Source of the DNA: Pontibacterium sp049603715
Lineage (GTDB): Bacteria; Pseudomonadota; Gammaproteobacteria; Pseudomonadales; Balneatricaceae
NCBI GenBank assembly: GCA_049603715.1
Contig: JBMYSW010000007.1
Coordinates: 62,001-126,000 of the forward strand
Length of the DNA: 64,000 nt
Reading direction: 5' to 3'
Shown here: one piece after another, positions 37,525 to 47,140 of the stretch
Layout: every line of letters starts with the position of its first letter
How positions within the stretch are numbered: the first letter of the stretch is position 1
Position numbers and translations under genes: made by a program
Notes under the pieces: generated by a model
The model's database searches: none
Seen by the model: the letters and a program-made list of their open reading frames with translations, nothing else
Told to the model about the DNA's origin: nothing

Positions 37525-37579
37525 CACTTTTATGCGCGTAAAAGTACGGAAAATCACATTTTTATGCGCATAAAAGTGT
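37525..37579. promoter_or_regulatory. Pair of TTTTATGCGCATAAAA-type palindromes, 32 bp apart
   Basis: The first copy spans 37525-37545 (centre between 37535 and 37536) with TTTTATGCGCGTAAAA. The second spans 37555-37579 (centre between 37567 and 37568) with the perfect 16-bp palindrome TTTTATGCGCATAAAA and extended flanks CACAT/AGTGT. The centres are 32 bp apart, close to three helical turns. Such phased pairs are typical of operators for dimeric regulators. They lie downstream of ald and upstream of the small membrane protein gene. The cognate regulator is unknown. Confidence 0.55.
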
Positions 37580-37619
37580 AAAACACCCGCAACCCTATCA
37601 CAGGCCGCAGGTGAGTAGG

Positions 37620-38738
37620 CTAGATTCCTAGCAGAGCGTTGCGATCGGCCAGTGGTAGACCAAAGCTTTGGGCAACACCATCACAGTAGACTTGGCCTTG
37701 ATGCACATTTAAGCCTGAAGCCATACCCGGAGAAGTGGCGAGGCAGGTTTGCCAGCCTTCGTTGGCGAGTTTTAATACATAAGGCAAGGTCGCTTGTGTG
37801 AGCGCCAGTGTCGCAGTTTTGGCGACGGCACCTGGCATATTCGCCACACAGTAATGAACGACACCGTGTTTAATGTAGGTAGGGTCTTGGTGAGTGGTCG
37901 CCATGCTTGTGGCGATACAACCGCCTTGATCTATTGCCACATCAACGATGGCCGAGCCAGGCTCCATCGACATCACCATGGTTTCAGTCACCAGTTTAGG
38001 GGCCGCCGCGCCGGGTAAAAGCACCGCACCCACCACTAGGTCCGACTCTGCCACGGCATCAGCAATGCCTTGCTGGGTAGAATAGAGGGTTTGTACTTGG
38101 CCATTAAAGCGTGCATCAAGTTGTTTAAGTCGGGCAAGCGATTTATCCACAATGGTAACGCCCGCACCCATACCTAATGCGATTTGTGCGGCATTTTCGC
38201 CCACAACGCCACCGCCAATCACCAACACTTTGGCTCTAGGAACGCCGGGCACACCGGCCAGTAATACCCCTTTGCCTTGCGAGGTACGCTGCAAGCAAAA
38301 TGCGCCAGCCTGAATGGCCATACGGCCCGCAACTTCGCTCATAGGCGCAAGCAAAGGCAAGCGCCCTTGGGCGTCCTCAATGGTTTCGTATGCGATGGCA
38401 GTACAGCCCGATTGTAATAAACCGTCGGTGATGTTTTTTGCTGCCGCTAAGTGTAGATAGGTAAATAGAATTTGCCCCGACCGGAGCTTGGCACATTCGT
38501 GCGGTTGCGGCTCTTTAACCTTCACCACCATATCGGCTTGGGCAAAGACCTCGTTTGCGCTGGGAACGACGGTCGCCCCCGCATTAATATAGTCTGGGTC
38601 GCTAAACCCAACACCCGCGCCTGCGGCATGTTCAACAAGGACTTTATGTCCGGCTTGCGTTAACTCCTGCACGCCGCTGGGTACCAGCCCAACGCGGTGT
38701 TCCTCTACCTTGATTTCCTTCGGTACGCCAATAATCAT
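37620..38738 (-). CDS. ald: Alanine dehydrogenase
   Basis: NAD-dependent reversible deamination of L-alanine to pyruvate, used for alanine catabolism. The 372-residue protein starts MIIGVPKEIKVEEHRVGLVPSGVQ, contains the substrate Lys in MVVKVKEPQP, FTYLHLAAA with the catalytic His, and the NAD motif GGGVVGENAAQIALGMGA. It is divergent from ilvD with 160 bp between. Lrp-type control is common for this gene but no site was identified. Confidence 0.95.
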   Translation of the reverse strand: MIIGVPKEIKVEEHRVGLVPSGVQELTQAGHKVLVEHAAGAGVGFSDPDYINAGATVVPSANEVFAQADMVVKVKEPQPHECAKLRSGQILFTYLHLAAAKNITDGLLQSGCTAIAYETIEDAQGRLPLLAPMSEVAGRMAIQAGAFCLQRTSQGKGVLLAGVPGVPRAKVLVIGGGVVGENAAQIALGMGAGVTIVDKSLARLKQLDARFNGQVQTLYSTQQGIADAVAESDLVVGAVLLPGAAAPKLVTETMVMSMEPGSAIVDVAIDQGGCIATSMATTHQDPTYIKHGVVHYCVANMPGAVAKTATLALTQATLPYVLKLANEGWQTCLATSPGMASGLNVHQGQVYCDGVAQSFGLPLADRNALLGI

Positions 38739-38898
38739 TCGACACCTCCAGCTCTCAACTCAAAGAGTAATATAAAACAGTGTAGACCATTACTTCGCAG
38801 AGTGGCTTTGTTATAATATCGGGTTAAATTTACGCATACGTGCACTCAAACACGCCGTATTTATTACTCCTACAATTAAAAAAGCCCGAGGGATCAAT

Positions 38899-40740
38899 AT
38901 GCCTCAGTATCGTTCTAAAACTACTACCGCTGGCCGTAATATGGCGGGCGCTCGCGCACTTTGGCGTGCAACTGGCATGAAAGACGACGACTTTCAAAAG
39001 CCAATTATTGCGGTAGCTAACTCTTTTACCCAGTTTGTTCCAGGGCATGTTCACCTTAAAGACCTCGGGCAATTGGTCGCACGTGAAATCGAAAAAGCCG
39101 GTGGTGTGGCAAAAGAGTTCAACACCATTGCGGTAGACGACGGTATCGCTATGGGTCACGACGGCATGCTTTACTCGCTACCTTCACGCGACATCATTGC
39201 CGACTCAGTTGAGTACATGGTTAACGCACACTGTGCCGATGCCCTCGTATGTATTTCTAACTGTGACAAAATCACACCGGGAATGTTGATGGCAGCAATG
39301 CGCCTTAACATCCCTGTTATCTTCGTATCGGGCGGCCCAATGGAAGCCGGTAAAACCAAGCTGTCTGAGCACAAACTCGACTTGGTTGATGCCATGGTTA
39401 TCGCCGTAGACGACTCGGCGAGCGACGAAAAAGTCGCTGAATACGAGCGTTCTGCTTGTCCTACCTGTGGTTCTTGTTCAGGTATGTTCACTGCAAACTC
39501 AATGAACTGTTTGACCGAAGCCCTTGGCCTATCGTTGCCAGGTAACGGTACGACGTTGGCGACTCACGCCGATCGTAAAGGCTTGTTTGAGCGTGCAGGT
39601 AAAGAGATTGTTGAAATCACTCGCCGTTACTACGAAGGTGAAGACGAGTCTGTATTGCCTCGCTCTGTTGGCTTTAAGGCGTTCGAAAACGCAATGACCC
39701 TTGATATCGCCATGGGCGGTTCAACCAACACCATTCTTCACTTGTTGGCGATTGCGCAAGAAGCTGAAATCGACTTCACCATGGACGACATCGACCGTCT
39801 ATCGCGCGAAGTTCCACAGCTTTGTAAAGTGGCACCAAACACACCTAAGTACCACATTGAAGACGTACACCGTGCCGGTGGCATTATGGCGATTTTGGGC
39901 GAGCTTGAGCGCGCCGGCCGTTTGCATACCGACGTTCCAACCGTACACAGCCCAAGCATGAAAGAAGCTCTGGATGAGTGGGACATTATGCGTAACCCAA
40001 CCCCAGAAGTGGTTGAGTTCTTTAAAGCGGGCCCTGCAGGTATTCCAACACAAACGGCGTTTAGCCAAGCTACGCGTTGGCCAACCCTAGACGGTGACCG
40101 TGCTGAAGGTTGTATCCGTTCTGTTGAAAACGCATTCTCTCTTGAAGGCGGCCTAGCAGTACTCACAGGTAACATCGCACAAGACGGTTGTGTGGTTAAA
40201 ACAGCGGGTGTAGACGACTCTATCTTAGTATTCGAAGGCCCAGCGCACGTTACTGAGTCTCAAGACGAAGCCGTAGACGACATTCTTAACGACCGCGTAA
40301 AAGCGGGCGATGTGGTTATCGTTCGTTATGAAGGCCCTAAAGGTGGCCCGGGCATGCAAGAGATGTTGTACCCAACGTCTTACATCAAGTCGAAAGGCTT
40401 GGGCAAAGCCTGTGCATTGCTAACCGACGGCCGCTTCTCCGGTGGTACTTCGGGCCTATCTATCGGCCACGCGTCACCTGAAGCAGCCGCTGGCGGTAAC
40501 ATTGGCTTGGTTGAAAACGGCGACCTTATCCGTATCGACATTCCAAACCGTAGCATTAACGTACTGCTTTCTGACGAAGAACTTGCAGAGCGTCGTGCAG
40601 CAATGGAAGCCAAAGGCAAAGATGCGTGGAAGCCTGTGAAAGATCGTCCACGCAAAGTAACTGCGGCACTTAAAGCCTACGCTAAACTCGCTACCTCTGC
40701 CGACAAAGGCGCGGTTCGCGACCTTAGCCAACTCGACTAA
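38899..40740 (+). CDS. ilvD: Dihydroxy-acid dehydratase
   Basis: Iron-sulfur enzyme of branched-chain amino acid synthesis that dehydrates 2,3-dihydroxy acids to 2-keto acids. Cluster cysteines are in CISNCDKITPGM and CPTCGSCSGMFTANSMNC. Also seen are GGSTNTILHLLAIA, GPKGGPGMQEML and DGRFSGGTSGLSIGHASPEAA. The length of 613 is normal. It ends at a strong terminator. Together with ilvE 14 kb away it supports valine, isoleucine and leucine synthesis. Confidence 0.97.
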   Translation: MPQYRSKTTTAGRNMAGARALWRATGMKDDDFQKPIIAVANSFTQFVPGHVHLKDLGQLVAREIEKAGGVAKEFNTIAVDDGIAMGHDGMLYSLPSRDIIADSVEYMVNAHCADALVCISNCDKITPGMLMAAMRLNIPVIFVSGGPMEAGKTKLSEHKLDLVDAMVIAVDDSASDEKVAEYERSACPTCGSCSGMFTANSMNCLTEALGLSLPGNGTTLATHADRKGLFERAGKEIVEITRRYYEGEDESVLPRSVGFKAFENAMTLDIAMGGSTNTILHLLAIAQEAEIDFTMDDIDRLSREVPQLCKVAPNTPKYHIEDVHRAGGIMAILGELERAGRLHTDVPTVHSPSMKEALDEWDIMRNPTPEVVEFFKAGPAGIPTQTAFSQATRWPTLDGDRAEGCIRSVENAFSLEGGLAVLTGNIAQDGCVVKTAGVDDSILVFEGPAHVTESQDEAVDDILNDRVKAGDVVIVRYEGPKGGPGMQEMLYPTSYIKSKGLGKACALLTDGRFSGGTSGLSIGHASPEAAAGGNIGLVENGDLIRIDIPNRSINVLLSDEELAERRAAMEAKGKDAWKPVKDRPRKVTAALKAYAKLATSADKGAVRDLSQLD

Positions 40741-40765
40741 GCCCTTCGCTTATTGAGTACACCTA

Positions 40766-40791
40766 AAAAGCCACCTTCGGGTGGCTTTTTT
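40766..40791 (+). terminator. Intrinsic terminator after ilvD
   Basis: AAAAGCCACC and GGTGGCTTTTTT form a compact stem with a TTCG loop. The A/T tracts on both sides suggest a bidirectional terminator that also ends the rha operon, whose last gene stops at 40818 on the other strand. Confidence 0.92.
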
Positions 40792-40817
40792 GTGGATTAT
40801 CGTTTGTGTTCAAACCA

Positions 40818-42188
40818 TCACAACATAGGTATAAGCGCGCGCCAGTTTTGCTTGTATTGGAGTAGCGCGTTACTCAACGAAAACCAAGGCGTTAACGTAT
40901 GGGTATGCGGCGTAATATCGCTACGAAGGCTTTGAGCAATGGCCACACTGCCCGATAAGGTGCCGGTAGAGTCGTCGCTAATACGGACACGTTGATTAGG
41001 ACGTAATAGCTGTAACGCCTGCTGATACACCTCATTTTGGGTAAAGCTACCCTCGATAAAAATATCACCATGGCTAGCTAACGCATCTAAGCAATAGTCA
41101 GTCATCAACGCGCAATAGAGTGATGCCAGTGCCGTTTTTTCTGTAGCGCTCAGCAACGCCATATCACCCATAATTTTGCCTTCAAAGCGCTGAAACGGGC
41201 CGCCTGCATCGGCGAATGATGGTAATACGTAAAGCGCCTTTTCCAGCACGCTGGTCAGGTCTGACTGACTCGAATCGGGTGCGTCACGCAAGACTTCCCA
41301 TTCACGGCCGCCCATAAAACGAATACACGGCACAGGGCTCCCGTATGCATTTACATTGGCGAGCATGTCTTTATGTTCATCTAGCAACGAAGTATCGCCA
41401 CCGATATTAGCCATAATGGTCCACGTGCCCGTGGATATCACCGTAAATAAACGATCAGCTTGCTTGAGGTAAGGCACCAGTGATGCGTTACTGTCGTGTA
41501 AATCGTTGATTACTTGGCAGCTTTCCGGCAAACCCAGCGCCTTGGCCAACTCTGGTTTAACTCTTCCTAATATCGAACCCGAGGGCTTCACCTCCGGAAA
41601 ACGCGGCAGCCAGCCAAGCGTTTCTACCATCGACGAAAATTGCTTTTTGTCCGGCGCCCATAAGTCGGTGTGGCACCCCAACGAGGTGACTTCACTGGCC
41701 GCCACACCGCATAAGCGCCACGCCCAATATTGTGGATACATTAAGATAGTATCGACCTTTGCAAACTCGTTAGGGTAGTTTTGCTCTAACCAATAAAGCT
41801 GCTGGCCTATATTTAATCCGCCTTTCAGTTTAGGGCTGTAACTTTCCGCGAAGGCTGGACGCACCGCATCATAAGCCTCACTGACAGCCTCGTATTGGCT
41901 GTCTTCGTAATCTAATACCGGAAAAGCCAACTCACCTTGGCTCAAACAAACCGCAGTAGCACCGTGGGTAGTAATCGCGAAGTACTCGAAGTGATGGTGA
42001 CTTGCTAAGGTTTGAACACCTTCACAAAGCCAGCCCCAAATACCTTCAACATCGGCATGAATAAACTGCCCTGTTTGTATCGGTGTATTAGGCTTTTTAA
42101 CCACTTCAAGCACGTCACCATGGGTATCGAGCGCGCAGAGTTTGACATTGGTTTTACCAATATCGAGTACGAGTATTTTTGTCTTCAT
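40818..42188 (-). CDS. rhaK: FGGY-family carbohydrate kinase of the rhamnose locus
   Basis: ATP-dependent sugar kinase of 456 residues. The N-terminal phosphate loop is DIGKTNVKLCALD, ATP-binding motifs GTWTIMAN and the FGGY-like region near FIEGSFTQNEVYQQAL follow. It is the last gene of a seven-gene minus-strand set whose order equals rhaRSTPQUK of Rhizobium leguminosarum, where RhaK is needed for rhamnose kinase activity and for ABC transport. L-rhamnulose as substrate is inferred from this locus. The gene begins two bases after rhaU. Confidence 0.85.
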   Translation of the reverse strand: MKTKILVLDIGKTNVKLCALDTHGDVLEVVKKPNTPIQTGQFIHADVEGIWGWLCEGVQTLASHHHFEYFAITTHGATAVCLSQGELAFPVLDYEDSQYEAVSEAYDAVRPAFAESYSPKLKGGLNIGQQLYWLEQNYPNEFAKVDTILMYPQYWAWRLCGVAASEVTSLGCHTDLWAPDKKQFSSMVETLGWLPRFPEVKPSGSILGRVKPELAKALGLPESCQVINDLHDSNASLVPYLKQADRLFTVISTGTWTIMANIGGDTSLLDEHKDMLANVNAYGSPVPCIRFMGGREWEVLRDAPDSSQSDLTSVLEKALYVLPSFADAGGPFQRFEGKIMGDMALLSATEKTALASLYCALMTDYCLDALASHGDIFIEGSFTQNEVYQQALQLLRPNQRVRISDDSTGTLSGSVAIAQSLRSDITPHTHTLTPWFSLSNALLQYKQNWRALIPML

Positions 42189-42190
42189 GG

Positions 42191-42508
42191 TTAGGCCAAA
42201 TAAAACATCGATTGCAAAGGGGTACTCACCGGCTCATTACTGCCTTCGTGAGTTTGCATTAACGGTGCCATAAACTGCCACCAGCGTTGCATCACAGGTT
42301 CTTGTTTTAGCCGTTCGCCATCAAAACGTTCGTCCGCTAAAAATGTTGCGAACAATGCATGACTCGATTCATCTAAAAAGATGGAATAGTCAGATATGCC
42401 ATAGTTACTCAATAACTCAGCGAGCTCTGGCCAGAGCTCGTCATGGCGCTTTTTGTATTCCGCTACTTGGCCAGGAAAAAGCTGCATTTTAAAGGCGTAC
42501 CGAGTCAT
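42191..42508 (-). CDS. rhaU: L-rhamnose mutarotase
   Basis: Interconverts the alpha and beta anomers of L-rhamnose. The 105-residue protein starts RYAFKMQLFPGQVAEYKKRHDELWPEL with the conserved Tyr and His, continues NYGISDYSIFLDE and includes WWQFMAPLMQT near the end; this is the typical RhaM/RhaU fold signature. The start overlaps the rhaQ stop by four bases. Confidence 0.93.
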   Translation of the reverse strand: MTRYAFKMQLFPGQVAEYKKRHDELWPELAELLSNYGISDYSIFLDESSHALFATFLADERFDGERLKQEPVMQRWWQFMAPLMQTHEGSNEPVSTPLQSMFYLA

Positions 42509-43506
42509 AGCGCTCTCCGTTCTTTTAGCAGCTTAATCACAATAGGAATGGCAATAACGGCAATCAACATAAGACCGATAATAATCGACATAACGATACC
42601 TGGAATATTAAGCAGACCAAGGCCAAAGGTCACAAAGCCCATAAGGAACACAGCAATAAACACACCGGCAATGGTGCCCGAGCCGCCCATAATATTCACA
42701 CCGCCCAGTACAACCATGGTAATGATCGACAGCTCCCAGCCTAAAGCGATGGTTGGGCGAGTACTGCCTAAACGTGAGGTGAGCAATACCGCAGCAAGAC
42801 CACAAGCCAAGCCCACCAAAACAAAGATAATAAGTTTGTGTTTATCGACCTTAATACCCGTGTAAAGAGCACCGGTCGGGTTATTACCAATGGCATAAGT
42901 TTTACGGCCAAAGTTGGTTTTTTGCAGTAACACATAAAAGCCAACGGCTAACACTAAAAACAGGCAAAGTTCGAAGCTAAATACCCAATAAACATAGCCC
43001 TGGCCAAAGTAAGCAAAGCTTTCTGGGTAACTTTTTAATACCTGATCGCCCAACAACACATACACAATGCCGCGGAATAAACTCATGGTACCAATGGTCA
43101 CCACGATGGACGGAATGGCGAAATGAGTCACCAGCCAACCGTTCACTAAGCCACAGGCCAACCCTGTGAATAAGCCAATTAACACCAACATAGGTGTACC
43201 AAAGCCAGCCTCAGCAGCAAAACCCATCGCCGCCGAAGCTAAAGCGATGATAGAGGCAACAGAAAGGTCGATTTCACGACAGATAATGAGCATCGCCAAC
43301 GGCAAGGCAATAATCGCTTTTTCGACAAAGTTAAAGGTCGCGTCTGAAAGGTTCCACGCGGTTAAAAAGTAAGGTGATGCAAAGCTGTTTGCGATAAACA
43401 CAAACACCAACATCAGCAATAAAAAGGCTTCCCAAGAGGCAAGCTTGTGCATAAGTCCTGAATGAGGTGACGACATATCTAAACTCGCTTGCGGGCACTG
43501 TTGCAC
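42505..43506 (-). CDS. rhaQ: Rhamnose ABC transporter permease RhaQ
   Basis: Inner-membrane subunit of a CUT2/ribose-type importer, 333 residues, about ten hydrophobic segments, with the family loops GLACGLVNGWLV, PSIVVTIGTMSLFRGIVY, AIGNNPTGALYTGI and GGVNIMGGSGTIAG. GTG 43506 gives the longest form; ATG 43476 and ATG 43452 (MHKLASWEAF, preceded by AGGA) are reasonable alternatives, and the last may be the true start. It is paired with the paralogous permease immediately upstream. Confidence 0.88.
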   Translation of the reverse strand: MQQCPQASLDMSSPHSGLMHKLASWEAFLLLMLVFVFIANSFASPYFLTAWNLSDATFNFVEKAIIALPLAMLIICREIDLSVASIIALASAAMGFAAEAGFGTPMLVLIGLFTGLACGLVNGWLVTHFAIPSIVVTIGTMSLFRGIVYVLLGDQVLKSYPESFAYFGQGYVYWVFSFELCLFLVLAVGFYVLLQKTNFGRKTYAIGNNPTGALYTGIKVDKHKLIIFVLVGLACGLAAVLLTSRLGSTRPTIALGWELSIITMVVLGGVNIMGGSGTIAGVFIAVFLMGFVTFGLGLLNIPGIVMSIIIGLMLIAVIAIPIVIKLLKERRAL

Positions 43507-43531
43507 GTGTGCGTAGCGCCCACTGTCTGAA

Positions 43532-44503
43532 TTAATTTGTTGTTTTTAGAATAATTCGACCGGGCTTTTTCTCGGCTTTAGAGTTGGCGATGACAGCCAA
43601 AATAATCACACCACCCGAGATCGCCATTTGCCAAAACGGCGATACGCCAATCACAGGTAGGGCGTTATTTACTAGGCCGATAAATAAGGCACCTAAAATA
43701 CAGCCAAACAGAGAGCCAATTCCGCCCATAATACTGACTCCGCCAATGACACAAGCCGCAATCACTTGCAGTTCAAAGCCATTAGCCACATCAACATAAG
43801 CCACCGCATACCGTGCAACCCACAAATAACCAGCCAAGCCCGCTAATGCGCCCGAAATAGCGAAAGATACAAACTGCACTTTGCCAACGTTCACACCAAT
43901 ATAAAACGCCGCGGTAGGGTTGTTACCCGCACTAAAAAACTGACGACCAAGCTCCCTAAAACGCAGCAGATAAAAGAAGCCGGCAATAATCGCGAGCGAT
44001 AGCCATGTCATTAAGCTCAAGCCTAAAAAGGTTGTCGTAGGTAGATCGATAAACTCTGGGGTCATTTCATGAGCATTGACCCATTCGCCATTGCTCATTA
44101 AGAACACGATACCGCGATAGATACTCATGGTACCCAAGGTCACTACAATGGCAGGAATACCTAACTTCCAGACCAACAACCCATTAATCAGCCCCATCAC
44201 AAGGCCACATAACACGCCCATCAGCACAATCAGCAGAACGGGCAGCTCTGGGTAATGGCTATTAAGTAGTGCCACCACCATGCCCGAAAGCGCCAAGTTC
44301 GCAGCAACCGATAAGTCGATGGAGCGCGTTAGAATGACTAACATTTGGCCCATCGCCAAAATAATTAAGATGGCGGTATCGTTATACACAGCCACCAAGT
44401 TTCCAAGGCTCAAAAAGCCATCAGCCACACTGCCGATGATCAGAGCAACCACTACAATAAACGCGGCTAGTAAGGCATCACGATTTTTTAATAACTGCTT
44501 CAT
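43532..44503 (-). CDS. rhaP: Rhamnose ABC transporter permease RhaP
   Basis: Second ribose-type permease subunit, 323 residues, with about eight to ten membrane segments and the loops LCGLVMGLINGLLVWKLG, PAIVVTLGTMSIYRGIVF, SAGNNPTAAFYIGV and GGVSIMGGIGSLFG. Similarity to rhaQ shows an old duplication. The start overlaps the rhaT stop by four bases (ATGA). Confidence 0.9.
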   Translation of the reverse strand: MKQLLKNRDALLAAFIVVVALIIGSVADGFLSLGNLVAVYNDTAILIILAMGQMLVILTRSIDLSVAANLALSGMVVALLNSHYPELPVLLIVLMGVLCGLVMGLINGLLVWKLGIPAIVVTLGTMSIYRGIVFLMSNGEWVNAHEMTPEFIDLPTTTFLGLSLMTWLSLAIIAGFFYLLRFRELGRQFFSAGNNPTAAFYIGVNVGKVQFVSFAISGALAGLAGYLWVARYAVAYVDVANGFELQVIAACVIGGVSIMGGIGSLFGCILGALFIGLVNNALPVIGVSPFWQMAISGGVIILAVIANSKAEKKPGRIILKTTN

Positions 44504-46011
44504 TGAACGCTCCGTGTACTCTCAGTCGCTAAACGAACAATCGCTTCAGGCGAAAACTCATCACGGTTTAGCTCTTTAATCACCAAGCCTTCGTTCATCA
44601 CAATAATGCGATCCGACATACCCATGACTTCGGGCAATTCAGACGAGACCATGATCACCGATAGACCCTCGCTCACCAGCTCGGACATAAATTCATGTAC
44701 CGCCGCTTTGGAGCCAATATCGATACCCTTAGTAGGCTCATCAAGAATAATGACTTTCGGCTGAGTCGCTAGCCATTTACCGATCACCACTTTTTGCTGG
44801 TTACCGCCCGACAAGTTGCCGACTTTTTCGTGCCAGTTCGGCGCTTTTACCTGCAAACGTTTGGCATAAGTATCGGCTAGCTCGTATTCCTTTTTGTGGT
44901 CGAGTAACCCTTTGGGGTTAATCGCTTTAAGCTGAGGCAAACCAATGTTTTGATAAATCGGTAAGTCCAAAATCGCACCTTGGGCTTGACGCTCTTCGGG
45001 CACGTAGACAATACCCGCATCAATTGCGTCACTCGGGCAAGTGATGGTTAGTTCTGTGCCTTCGAGTACAACCTTACCCGTCACACCTTTGCTAACACCA
45101 AAAATCGCCTGCATTAACTCGGTTCGGCCAGCACCAACCAGGCCATAAAAGCCCAATATTTCGCCACGATCGACGTGGAAGTTAATATCGTTAAACTCAG
45201 TAGGGTGGCTAAGCCCTTCAACAGTGAGTACTCGCTCACCGATTGCAACATCAAGTTTTGGATAAGCCTGCTCGACACTGCGGCCAACCATCATGGTGAC
45301 CAAATCCGGCTCGGTTACGTCACTGATTAATCCATCTTGAATAAAGCAGCCATCACGAAATACCGTGTAGCGGTCAGCGATACGGAAAATTTCATCGAAC
45401 TTATGGGTAATGAACATAATGGCGCAACCATTTTGCTTTAGGCGCTCAACAATGTCATAGAGCTCTTCAATTTCGTGTTGCGAAAGGGCCGCCGTTGGCT
45501 CATCTAAAATCACCACTTTGGCATCAAACGAAAGCGCACGGGCAATCGCCACCATATGGCGCTGACCAATGCTCAAATCTTTAAGCATGCTCTCGGGGGC
45601 GATATTTGCTTCTATCCCATCCAGTAAGGCTTGGGCACGTGTATGCATCGCGGGCCAATCAAGTCGCCCTGTTAAAGGCTTTTTAATGTAATGACCGGCG
45701 AAAATGTTTTCGGTGACATTTAAGTCATCAAACAGCACGGTTTCTTGGTGAATTGCTGTGATACCTAGCTTGCTCGCATCATCAGGCGAGCGCAGCTTTA
45801 CTGGCTTACCCGCGAAAAAAATTTCGCCGCCATTGGGCTGGTAAATGCCTGTCATCGTTTTTACAAGGGTGGACTTACCCGCGCCGTTTTCACCAATTAG
45901 GGTGGTTACTTGGCCGGGGTAAAGCGACAGCTGAACATTATCGAGGGCTTTTACACCCGGAAACGTTTTGCTGATCCCTTTAAGAGAAAATAAAGGCGTT
46001 AAATCAGACAT
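44500..46011 (-). CDS. rhaT: Rhamnose ABC transporter ATP-binding protein
   Basis: Fused double ATPase of 503 residues, as in RbsA/RhaT. The first nucleotide-binding domain has GENGAGKST, LSIGQRHMVAIARAL and VVILDEPTAALS. The second has an altered Walker A (GLVGAGRTELMQ), which is normal for the family, then LSGGNQQKVVIGKWLA and VIILDEPTKGID. In Rhizobium the name rhaT means this ATPase, not the E. coli proton symporter of the same name. Confidence 0.93.
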   Translation of the reverse strand: MSDLTPLFSLKGISKTFPGVKALDNVQLSLYPGQVTTLIGENGAGKSTLVKTMTGIYQPNGGEIFFAGKPVKLRSPDDASKLGITAIHQETVLFDDLNVTENIFAGHYIKKPLTGRLDWPAMHTRAQALLDGIEANIAPESMLKDLSIGQRHMVAIARALSFDAKVVILDEPTAALSQHEIEELYDIVERLKQNGCAIMFITHKFDEIFRIADRYTVFRDGCFIQDGLISDVTEPDLVTMMVGRSVEQAYPKLDVAIGERVLTVEGLSHPTEFNDINFHVDRGEILGFYGLVGAGRTELMQAIFGVSKGVTGKVVLEGTELTITCPSDAIDAGIVYVPEERQAQGAILDLPIYQNIGLPQLKAINPKGLLDHKKEYELADTYAKRLQVKAPNWHEKVGNLSGGNQQKVVIGKWLATQPKVIILDEPTKGIDIGSKAAVHEFMSELVSEGLSVIMVSSELPEVMGMSDRIIVMNEGLVIKELNRDEFSPEAIVRLATESTRSVQ

Positions 46012-46044
46012 GACTATCTTCTTATTGTTGTATTCAGATAGAAA

Positions 46045-46076
46045 CAGGCCACCACCGCAAACAGGGCGGCAGCCTG
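46045..46076 (-). other. Hairpin between rhaS and rhaT
   Basis: On the minus strand, CAGGCTGCCGC and GCGGTGGTGGCCTG can form a stem of about 11 bp with wobble pairs and a short loop. No T-tract follows. It lies in the 102-bp gap after the substrate-binding protein gene, where such hairpins often protect the upstream mRNA and raise the level of the binding protein over the membrane parts. Confidence 0.5.
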
Positions 46077-46113
46077 CTAGCCGCTAGGGGAAGCGACTAA
46101 GAAGCGTTAACGA

Positions 46114-47109
46114 TTAGAAAATTTCGGCAAAATCGTGCACGTTAGACGCATCGTAAACAAACGGCTCAGCCATTGCGGCATTACCATCTTCGTCGACTTT
46201 TGCTGCGCCTAGACGACCCATACCCACTTCCGTATCGGTGTTATTGCCCTTCACTAGGTTATAAGCAATGGTGGTTGCCGCGTAACCCAAATCAATTGGA
46301 TTCCAAATAGCAAAACTCTTAACCGAGCCAGCATCTACGTGTCCTGCCAGCTCCGATGGCAAGCCAAGACCCGTAACGAAGACCTTACCAATATTGTCTG
46401 TCGCTTTAACTGACTGAGCAGCCGCCACAATACCCACAGAGGTAGGCGCAACAATTGCTTTTAGGTTAGGGTGGTTTTTAAGCAAGCCCACTGTCTCACG
46501 GTAGCTCTTATCGGCAAGGTCATCGCCGTATACCGTATCAACCAGCTTAAGATGAGGGTACTTAGGCAGCACCTTCTTCATTTCATCAATCCAAATATTT
46601 TGGTTTGTTGAAGTAGGGGTCGCACTCAAGATTGCGATTTCACCTTCACTTGCACCACTGGCTTTCACAGCCTCATCTGCAAGTTTCACGTTCATCTCGC
46701 CAATCAGCGCATTGCTTGAAGGGTTTAGGTGGACTTCACGACCGGCTTTGGCAACACCCGAGTCCCAAGATACGACTTTGATACCACGCTGGCGCGCTTT
46801 TTTCAGGATAGGCACAAGCGCATCTGTATCGTTTGCTGAAACAGCAATTGCATCGACACGTTGTGCAATTAGTGAGTTGATCACCTCGATTTGGCCTTCG
46901 GCCGTGGTCGATGTTGGGCCAGTATAGATGACTTCGACGTCACCCAATTCTTTTTCAGCCTCTTGAGCTCCTTTGTAAGCAGCCTCAAAAAAACCAATAC
47001 CCAATGCTTTTACTACAAGTCCAATGCGCACGTCCTCTGCGTGAACATTAGCTGAAGCAGCCAGCGCCAGAGAAACAGCGCTCGTGGTGAGCAATTTCTT
47101 AAAGTTCAT
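46114..47109 (-). CDS. rhaS: Rhamnose ABC transporter substrate-binding protein
   Basis: Periplasmic binding protein of the Peripla_BP_4 (ribose-binding) family, 331 residues. A signal peptide (about 1-24, ending SANVHA before EDVRIG) precedes motifs VVKALGIGFFEAAYKGAQEA, PTSTTAEGQIEVINSLIAQ and AISVSANDTDALVPILKKA-like strands. The name follows the Rhizobium locus and is unrelated to the AraC-type RhaS of E. coli. It is preceded by the DeoR-type regulator gene. Confidence 0.92.
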   Translation of the reverse strand: MNFKKLLTTSAVSLALAASANVHAEDVRIGLVVKALGIGFFEAAYKGAQEAEKELGDVEVIYTGPTSTTAEGQIEVINSLIAQRVDAIAVSANDTDALVPILKKARQRGIKVVSWDSGVAKAGREVHLNPSSNALIGEMNVKLADEAVKASGASEGEIAILSATPTSTNQNIWIDEMKKVLPKYPHLKLVDTVYGDDLADKSYRETVGLLKNHPNLKAIVAPTSVGIVAAAQSVKATDNIGKVFVTGLGLPSELAGHVDAGSVKSFAIWNPIDLGYAATTIAYNLVKGNNTDTEVGMGRLGAAKVDEDGNAAMAEPFVYDASNVHDFAEIF

Positions 47110-47140
47110 GATTCACTCCGTTTATTATTTTTGTAACGAA

